This document shows positions 56,201-64,000 of a DNA stretch of 64,000 nucleotides, in pieces. The notes under the pieces are model-generated. The model saw nothing but the letters and a program-made list of their open reading frames with translations. It was not told where the DNA came from and made no database searches. Source of the stretch: Vespa crabro. Its lineage: Eukaryota > Arthropoda > Insecta > Hymenoptera > Vespidae. The DNA lies in assembly GCF_910589235.1 (NCBI RefSeq), contig NC_060956.1, positions 18,088,499 to 18,152,498 of the forward strand, given 5' to 3'. A program made the translations under genes and the position numbers. Every line of letters starts with the position of its first letter. The stretch's first letter is position 1.

Positions 56201-59200
56201 AGTGAAGCATATATTACAAAATCCACAAGGTCTCAGTGATCCTGGAAATTATCATGAATTTTGTAGATTATTATCTCGATTGAAAAGTAATTTTCAACTT
56301 GGAGAATTAGTTTTGGTAGAAGGTTATCCAGAAGCAATACAGTTAATCGCAAAGTTTACAGTTCAAAGTTTACAAATGTGGCAGTTTGCACCAAATAGTT
56401 TACATTATCTTTTAACTCTTTGGCAAAGAATGGTATCATCCATGCCCTATGTAAAAGCAGGGGATCCGCATTTATTGAACACATATACTCCTGAAATTGC
56501 AAATGCATATATTACATCAAGACTTGAATCTGTAGCAGTGGTAGTTAGAGAACGTTTGGAAGATCCACTTGATGATTTAGGTGTACTTCATCAACAATTA
56601 GAACAAGTTTCAGTGATAGGAAGATGCGAATATCAAAAAACATGTACTGTATTAGTTCAATTGTTCGATCAGGCTGCTACAACGTATCAAGAATTAATGA
56701 CCCAAACTGCATCCCCAACCCAACAAATTGATATAACTATTCAAGAAGGACAATTAACATGGCTTGTTTATATTATAGGTAATGAGCACTTATATCAATA
56801 TTATATGAAATCTATAATTAATTATTTATGTTTTCTTGGTTGTTTTGTAACATTAGGTGGTGTTATTGGTGGAAGAGTTACATTTAACAGTAATGAGGAA
56901 TATGATGCAATGGATGGTGAACTTGTTTGTAGAGTTCTTCAATTAATGAACCTTACAGATTCTAGACTTGCACAAGGTGGTTGCGAAAAATTGGAGTTAG
57001 CAATGTTAAGTTTTTTTGAACAATTCCGTAAAATATACGTAGGTGATCAGGTACAGAAAAATTCCAAAGTATACAGAAGACTGTCGGATGTTTTAGGCCT
57101 CAATGATGAAGCCATGGTACTCAGTATATTTATTCGTAAAATGTGAGTCATTATACATATTATACTTTAGTTTGATCATGTTCGAGCATATTATTTATAA
57201 TTTGTATAAAAATTCGCAGAATAACAAATTTGAAATATTGGGGAAGAAGTGAACAAATTATTTCAAAAACTTTACAACTTTTGAATGATCTTTCTGTTGG
57301 ATATAGTTGTGTTCGAAAACTTGTTAAATTAGAAGAAGTTCAATTTATGCTTAATAATCATACAGTGAGTATTAAATTATATAAGATTAAAAAAGAAATG
57401 ATATTATATTAGAAAAAAAATATAATGTCATCATTTTTATTGACATATAGAGAGAACACTTTCCATTTTTGGGAAATAATGTTGCTGTAACAGAAATGCG
57501 CTGCAGATCAATGTTTTATACATCTTTGGGTAGATTATTAATGGTGGATTTAGGCGAAGATGAAGAAAGATTTCATACATTTATGTTACCCCTCACAGGT
57601 ATACAGTTACTTATATTTAATGAAATATGTAATACCATTAATTTAGATTGCACGTGAGATAATATTTATTCCCATAAATATAGCTGCATTAGAAAGTCTT
57701 GGCCAGCTAATGGGAGCTGCTGATACTCCACTGTTTGCAGCAGAAGAAGCAAAAAAGGCATTGATTGGTGTAGCAAGAGATCTCAGGGGTTTGGCATATG
57801 CATTCACAACTAAAACATCTTACATGATGCTTTTTGATTGGATGTATCCTTATAGCTACTAATTAGAGAGTGAGTGTGTGCGTGAGTTCGCGCGCGCGTG
57901 TATTATATATTATATAAAAATATTGTTCCTGAATTTAGTTTAGATATCCGAATTATACACCCATCTTATTACATGCTGTGGAATTGTGGCATCATGAACC
58001 ACAAGTAACTACACCCGTCCTGAAATTATTTGCTGAATTAGTATTAAATAGAAGTCAACGATTGCAATTTGATGCATCTTCTCCAAATGGAATTTTATTA
58101 TTTCGTGAAGCTAGTAAAGTGATATGTAGCTATGGCAATCATATATTGAATATTGAAGTTCCCAAGGATCAGATTTATCCTTTGAAGCTCAAGGGAATTA
58201 GTATATGTTTCAGTATGTTAAAAGCAGCTCTTTGTGGTAGTTATGTAAATTTTGGGGTCTTTAGGCTATATGGAGATGAAGCATTAGATAATGCACTTAA
58301 TACATTTGTGAAATTACTTCTCAGTATACCACAAAGTGATCTTTTGGTATGTATTATGTGTGTTTATATTTTAATATAAAATATTTAAAAATACTCCAAA
58401 TACATTTATATTTCTATATTGATTTTTAATAGGATTATCCGAAACTATCGGCAACATATTATGTATTGCTTGAATATTTGGCACAGGACCATATGGTCTT
58501 CCTTTCAACATTGGAACCAAGAGTTTTTTTATATATTCTTTCAAGTATCAGTGAAGGCCTTACTGCACTAGGTGCGCAAAAAGACTCCTATACAGGTCTG
58601 TGCGGCTGATTCTATCCTACAACTACCCTCTATATCCTCTATGCCATGTCTTAAAACTATTATATTAATTACTTCAGGTTATCAAAACTTACATACATTA
58701 CTTTTTTTAATTCAGTCTTTTTAGTTCTTCTAAATTTGTTTATATATTTCTTCAATGATACAAAATTCTATACTGTTTATTATAATTATTTTTGATTGCT
58801 TTTTTTTACAGGCAAAGAGAATAAGTTTATGATAACTAAATTCTTTGCATACTCTTTATGCCTTTGTACAAATTAATAACATAAAATGAAAGATAAATAT
58901 TTTTAAAAATGAACATAACTATGTGCAGCCATAGTGTATATTGAAATATTTTTTATTATCAACTTTGTTAATTATGCGATATATGATAATATTCTTTGAA
59001 TATGATATTCACAATTGAATTTATAATACATATTTTGTAACATATATTTCAGATTGTTTAAAATTATTAATATTATTCAAGCTTCTAGTTTAAATAGTAG
59101 TTCTTCATAATTATGAAGTTCTTTTGCTGAAATCTATGTTATATGCTTTTTTGCATTATTGCTTGGAATGAAAATCTACCTTATACACATATTAGATTTG

Positions 59201-60673
59201 GAGTAATATAAAGATATACACACATGAAATACTTCTGTAATTATAAGAAAAAAATAATTACACAGAATATTTATGTAATAACAGAGGCAATAAGAGGATT
59301 GGAGTGTGTAGAATCTAGACCCTAGATGTTACAAACAGAATTTTTGATACATAATTCTGTATAATTGACTATCTTTAAAGCCTCCTTTTTTGCTACCCAC
59401 ATTTATGCATTTAATATTTTTATTAGAATTATGCAAAACAATGGGTCTAGAACAGTCAGCCGCACAGCTGACATAATTACTAAGTACATTAACATTTGTA
59501 GATAGATTTTTAAGATATATTAAATTAGTAATTGTTATCATTGAAAGTATATTACATTGCAATGCTTTTTTTTATTTCTGCCTTTATAATAATACATTGC
59601 AATTAATTAGTGCAGCATATCATAAAATAATGATGTTATTTATTAGTTATATATACAACCCATATTTTTTAATTTTAGATTGTTATGCAATATAATTCAT
59701 TATATTATTACATGCATGTGCCCTTTTTTCATGTTCATGTCTTTTGTTTTTTGCTTTTTGTATTTGTGTTATATTATGTAACAGTTATTTAATAAGCGAT
59801 AAAGCACTGCATTTAAAAAATATTGCAGTGTATAATTGTTTATTAACAAGACAAATTTTGTCTCTTTATATTTTATTTCATTTACATTAAGATTACATAA
59901 TATTATTTCAGATACTATGGTATGTACCGGTTGTTGTGCAACCCTTGATCATATAGTGACATATTTATTCAAACAATTGTATCAAAAAGGTATGTTTCAA
60001 ATCTTTAATATTAACAATATTGTTTAAATTGTATCTGATTACTACATTTCCTTAGCGGGTGGTTATCCAGGAAGAAAAAATGCTGTAGTTCCTGGTGGTG
60101 GAGAGTTATTTTTAGAAGTTTTGAAACAACATCCTGAAATACTTCAACAAATATTAAGTACTGTGTTAAATGTGATAATGTTTGAAGATTGTAGAAATCA
60201 ATGGAGCATGTCTCGTCCTCTATTAGGCCTGATACTTTTAAATGAAGAGGTAAGTAAAGTATGATCTTAAAACACATTATACATTTTTTATTAAAAATTT
60301 CCTATATTTTAGTATTTTAATCAGTTACGAGAAAATATTATTAGAAGCCAACCAGTTGATAAACAAGCTGCGATGGCACAATGGTTTGAAAATTTGATGG
60401 ATGGCATTGAAAGAAATTTACTTACAAAGAATAGAGATAGGTAAATAATGATATATATTATTATTCTATTTATAATTAAATAGAGAATATTTTTTCCCCA
60501 AAGTTAGTTCCTCTATTCATTATAATAATCTAAGAACTGTAAAATATAATGATTATTATTTTTTTTATTTTAGGTTTACACAAAATTTATCAATGTTTAG
60601 AAGAGATATAAATGATGCTTTAAAAGGACCTAATATGTCTACAAATTCTGTCAGTGATATGATGACATCGTAG
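53252..60673 (+). CDS. XPO7: Exportin-7 (RanBP16), importin-beta family transport receptor
   Basis: This Ran-GTP-dependent HEAT-repeat receptor carries folded cargoes across the nuclear pore. Sixteen blocks were tested; my model uses 53252-53266, 54955-55195, 55307-55473, 55588-55812, 55908-56778, 56857-57142, 57220-57364, 57451-57598, 57684-57843, 57944-58346, 58433-58571, 59912-59989, 60056-60249, 60313-60440 and 60574-60673. Phase is continuous, giving 1099 aa, close to vertebrate XPO7. Family-identical stretches occur throughout: FDFIGTSTDES, AILLVQIASVRRSLF-like VQIASVRRSLF, NYHEFCRLLSRLKSN, LVCRVLQLMNLTDSRLAQ, KLKGISICFSMLKAAL, and CRNQWSMSRPLLGLILLNE. The first intron is 1.7 kb, and another of 1.3 kb lies before exon 12. 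Both the start (MADEQ|EV versus MDHIQEV) and the end of exon 11 have plausible alternatives. It converges with NOC3L. Confidence 0.97.
53267..54954 (+). other. XPO7 intron 1
   Basis: A consensus donor CAG|GTGAGT follows codon 5. The intron contains complex sequence to about 53500, a (GA)-rich tract at 53861-53907, and then AT-rich DNA. The acceptor ACATACAG|GAAGTG has a weak pyrimidine tract. No other gene is recognised; the ORFs at plus 53289-53492 and minus 53481-53723 have no known domain. Confidence 0.65.
58572..59911 (+). other. XPO7 intron 11 (1.3 kb)
   Basis: This is the longest internal XPO7 intron, opening GTGCGC with a second in-frame donor 24 bp downstream and ending TTATTTCAG. 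It is otherwise AT-rich. The minus ORF at 59329-59562 has no recognisable domain and is not called. Confidence 0.75.
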
Positions 60674-60800
60674 TGATATTGCTCTCTTCTAATTAGATTT
60701 GTCTATTAGGTTCTTGCCTGCCAAATGCTTGAATGTGTGTGCGAGTGAAACTATAAATTATGATGCAATTACAATTATGATTTTAGACGAGTATAAAGAT

Positions 60801-60806
60801 AATAAA
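60801..60806 (+). terminator. Poly(A) signal of XPO7
   Basis: First canonical AATAAA, 128 bp after the XPO7 stop; a second lies at 60983-60988. Confidence 0.5.
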
Positions 60807-62218
60807 TTAAGTAATATCATTTTACTGCTGTATTGCTGTTTGGCTTCCTATTCTCAATTATTACATTTCTAGTAACTTAGATGAACAAGCACCAAATATT
60901 GTAACAATAATTACAAAAATTTTATATTATTCATAAATTTTTTATTTAGTTATTTAACCTAGCTTATCCTATTCTTCATTCCAATAAAAGTTAATATATA
61001 CTTTGTTTTATTACCTTTATACTCTACTATTATTACTAAAACTTCAAATTGAAAATCTCTTATTCTTGCTGTAACTTTTTAAGAAGCATTATTAAGCACG
61101 TTCTTGCATAACACTTTATTCTTATTTTTACTCATGGAATTTGTTTGTAAAATATTGATGAAACAATCGCTCCAGAATGTTTGTGTTCATGACTATATAC
61201 AAAATATTGAGAATTTAACTAAACTTACTACAGATATCTTTCAATTCAATACTGATTTCTTTCCATTAACATAAGATGAACATTCTTTATTTTATTAAAA
61301 AAGCTATTATTTTCATACATAAAAGATTATTGATTGTTAATTGATCAATTCATAAATTACATTACACACAACATAGTTTAATTTCCAATTATGTGTACTA
61401 GTTAAAATAGGAAGCCAAAAGTGATGTTATTTATAAAATACATGGTACAAGTTGTTACTTATTATTTTTATGCACAGTATATATTTCGGTTACATATAAA
61501 GTAATTAAAATTTTCAAATATCATATAATCAGTTCTTAAATATATATTACAGTATACAAGTCTGCAATAATCTTGTTAAATGTATTGGCACAATATTACT
61601 TGATAATCAATTGGTCATTAATATAAACTTCTAATGTAAATTCATCAAATTATTAATAGCAGATAACATTGATTATGTAGATAAAGACACATAATTTAAT
61701 TTTATAATACAATTTCATTTGAGGATATTCCATTACAATCTATATTCACTTTAATAATTTTTTTTTCATTAATGAATGATTATATATATTAATGAAAATT
61801 CGTAAAAAACATCACATTTTAAAATATTCTGTGAATGTACAACAATGATATAGACTGGAACTTCATAGTGTCAAGATGTATTTGTCTATGGTACAATTGT
61901 ACAATAGTACATAATATTACATTTATTCGAACTTACTCTTTGTTAATACAATAAATATTTTGGAAAGTACTCAAGAATAAAAAAGAAAAAAATAACTGTA
62001 AACTTTGTTAGGATGAGCCCTTATATAGTAATAAGTATGCATTACTTAATTTCTTGCAACATTTTTGATAATACTCAAGTTGTTGATCTAATAATATGTA
62101 TGTGTTGTTTCATATTGGATGTGATTATTATATTATAAAGTGAATATTCTAAACTAGACTTATATCTATAATAAACACCTGTATATGACGTTTATTATAT
62201 CTAATTATATAATGCTTT

Positions 62219-62220
<2 letters not shown>

Positions 62221-62263
<43 letters not shown>
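62221..62263. repeat. Poly(T) tract, 43 T
   Basis: Uninterrupted run; on the minus strand it is poly(A). No retrogene body was recognised next to it. Confidence 0.9.
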
Positions 62264-62266
<3 letters not shown>

Positions 62267-63361
62267 AATTTGATAGCAAAAGCTATGCACTTTTTTAAAT
62301 GAATTTACAAATCTTATTGGTTACTAAGATTTTCTAGGTCAAAAATTGATTAAATAATATCTTTATTTAGGGCTTGTTCTACGAGTGTTTACAGGATAAA
62401 TAAAAGAACAAATAAAAATATATATTTCTCTAAGCTTGATGAGTTTTTTTTTATATAAAATATTTTATTTTATAACACATTTTTGATAACAAAATTAAAT
62501 GTCATGTTTCATTTTCAAATTTCATATTTTACTGTATAGTATAAAAAGGAATCTTTTGTACATATATAGCATTTGGTATGGTATCACATTTTTCATTACA
62601 CATATTTTGTACAGCTTTAGCATTTGGATGAATGATAGCATATATATATACAATATATATATATATATGTGAGAATATCCATTTTATTAATATAATGGAT
62701 TAAGAATAAAATTGCATATAATACAATAAGCTTATTAATTACAATTTCTTATATCCACTGATGTACAAAGTGATGAAATTGTGTCATTGTAAAGTCATGA
62801 AAGAGTTATATGAGAGATAATTGGAAAAATTAGGGATTTATGTTCTTTTCTCCTACAATACAGTCAATTAGATAGTCTAGTTCCTTTGATTTTTCATTTT
62901 ATGTTCTACTAGCTAAGACTTATTAAAAGAAATATTAAAGATCTTGCTCATATATTTTCAATATAAATTCTAGATATATAAATATATAAGTATTCGAAAT
63001 AATAATTTACTATTTAAAAAGTGTAGAGCGAATAAACGGAATCATATTCGTTATTATTTCTGTAGTTTATTTTTAGAACAAAGAAGAAACATTATATTTG
63101 CTGTAATAATGCTTTTATTTTATTCGTAATGAAAATAAATTAAAGTATTTTTGCCACAAATGTATTGTTGCAATGAAAAGATAAAAAAAAGAATAAAAAA
63201 CAAGAATACAAAAAAACGTCGATTTCAATATAAAATTTTAATAAACATTATCACAATAAAGTATGAAGAATATAAAACAAAAACTTTTCAAAATGTATTG
63301 AAACATATCCAATTGTATGAAATATACACATTTATTATACAAAAATTTATTATATGTTTTA

Positions 63362-64000
63362 TTATATGTTACATGACAAATCTTTTATTAATACTTTATA
63401 AAAATCTACATATCCATCTGTAAACAATTCTTGATTCTTGATAGTGTTAATGTATTCTTCAAATTCATTACTTTTATAGTAATTATCTATCGAATTTGCT
63501 TTATTAATTATTTTCTTAGGTGCAGGCACAGGAGGTTTAAATGCAACACCAGTTGGATCAAATTCTGTATAAAACTGTTCTGGTGTTCTAAAAATTTCAG
63601 AAATAAGTAACTTTAAAATAAGTTAAAAATTACAAATTTTATTAAATTTTTAAATATCATTTGTATGTATATACTTACAGTTTAGCAATATCTGAACTTA
63701 AACTACCTTCACCATTTACAGGTACATTCCATGCTATATTTTTTGCTACTTTCCGCACTATGGTATGATAATGACGCTGTGTAATAGAAAATAAATGTTA
63801 ATGTAGAATAAACATGATTTATTTTTTAGATTAAATCTTTAGAATTACACACCTGAAGGACAACAAGCTCCCATAATGCAGAACAATGTGCATTACAATA
63901 TTCTGGATCTTCAATTTCAGGTTGATAAAATCCATCTCCACTGGTATAATCTGTATCTAATAAAACATCTACTGCTCTACCAAGTTGCATTATTTGCTTG
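63362..64000 (-). CDS. NOC3L: Nucleolar complex protein 3 (NOC3L), C-terminal part
   Basis: NOC3 pairs with NOC2 in late nucleolar and nucleoplasmic steps of pre-60S ribosome maturation, and has been linked to replication licensing in yeast. Three minus-strand exons are visible: beyond 64000 to 63853, 63776-63679 and 63587-63362, giving about 156 residues to a TAA. The stretches EIEDPEYCNAHCSALWELVV, LQRHYHTIVRKVAKNI and FDPTGVAFKPPVPAPKK match the C-terminal CBF/Mak21-type region and the tail of NOC3L, where an R-H-Y-H-P/T core is typical. The rest of the gene, including the start, lies beyond the right edge. It converges with XPO7. Confidence 0.92.

Larger units (their letters stand above)
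60674..63361. other. Convergent XPO7-NOC3L intergenic region
   Basis: AATAAA signals for XPO7 are at 60801-60806 and 60983-60988. A 14-bp inverted repeat, TTTGGCTTCCTATT (60839-60852) and its complement (61406-61419), spans 580 bp. A run of 43 T is at 62221-62263. The rest is AT-rich with no recognisable gene; the plus ORF at 63151-63423 is Lys/Ile/Tyr-rich and overlaps the NOC3L end. Confidence 0.7.

Noticed and set aside
56779..56856. Continuous ORF through 56779-56856 in XPO7
   Set aside because: This in-frame stretch has GT and AG ends and breaks the conserved IIGGVIGGRV; it is an intron that happens to lack stops.

Overview
The window is animal nuclear DNA: strongly AT-rich, full of (TA)n, (GA/TC)n, (GT)n and homopolymer tracts, with intron-containing genes that use GT-AG splice sites. 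The proteins are insect-like; the beta-TrCP protein resembles fly Slimb from its first residues. The base composition, short introns and a piggyBac-type MITE fit a hymenopteran (bee, wasp or ant), but that assignment is inference.

Layout. BNIP3 (+, 6851-15995) lacks its first coding exon; the 6.8 kb before it is non-coding apart from one candidate 94-codon ORF. EME1 (+, 21001-22649) and KANSL3 (-, 24056-29345) converge. KANSL3 and a PLPP4/5-type lipid phosphatase (+, 30463-31822) diverge from a shared 1.1 kb interval. slimb/beta-TrCP (+, 33082-40852) has a GC-rich 5' region and a 5.5 kb first intron. From 43 to 53 kb I find no protein gene, only two unusual tandem-repeat loci. Exportin-7 (+, 53252-60673) and the C-terminal part of NOC3L (-, 63362 to the right edge) converge.

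The genes do not form a pathway. They are housekeeping functions: mitophagy, recombination-junction cleavage, chromatin acetylation, lipid dephosphorylation, SCF ubiquitin ligation, nuclear transport and ribosome biogenesis. I built the exon models by hand from splice sites and checked the reading phase through each gene.

The least explained part is 44.65-52.5 kb. A TATA-box promoter-like segment stands before a diverged array of nested modules (about 44.8-48.3 kb) that keeps at least two short hairpins between copies. About 2.3 kb further on lies a roughly 304-bp satellite with units in the order A-B-B-A-C-D. Other points to check are an in-frame 24-nt alternative donor in XPO7, a 12-nt candidate microexon in the lipid phosphatase, and a TTAA-flanked MITE that fills most of a KANSL3 intron.
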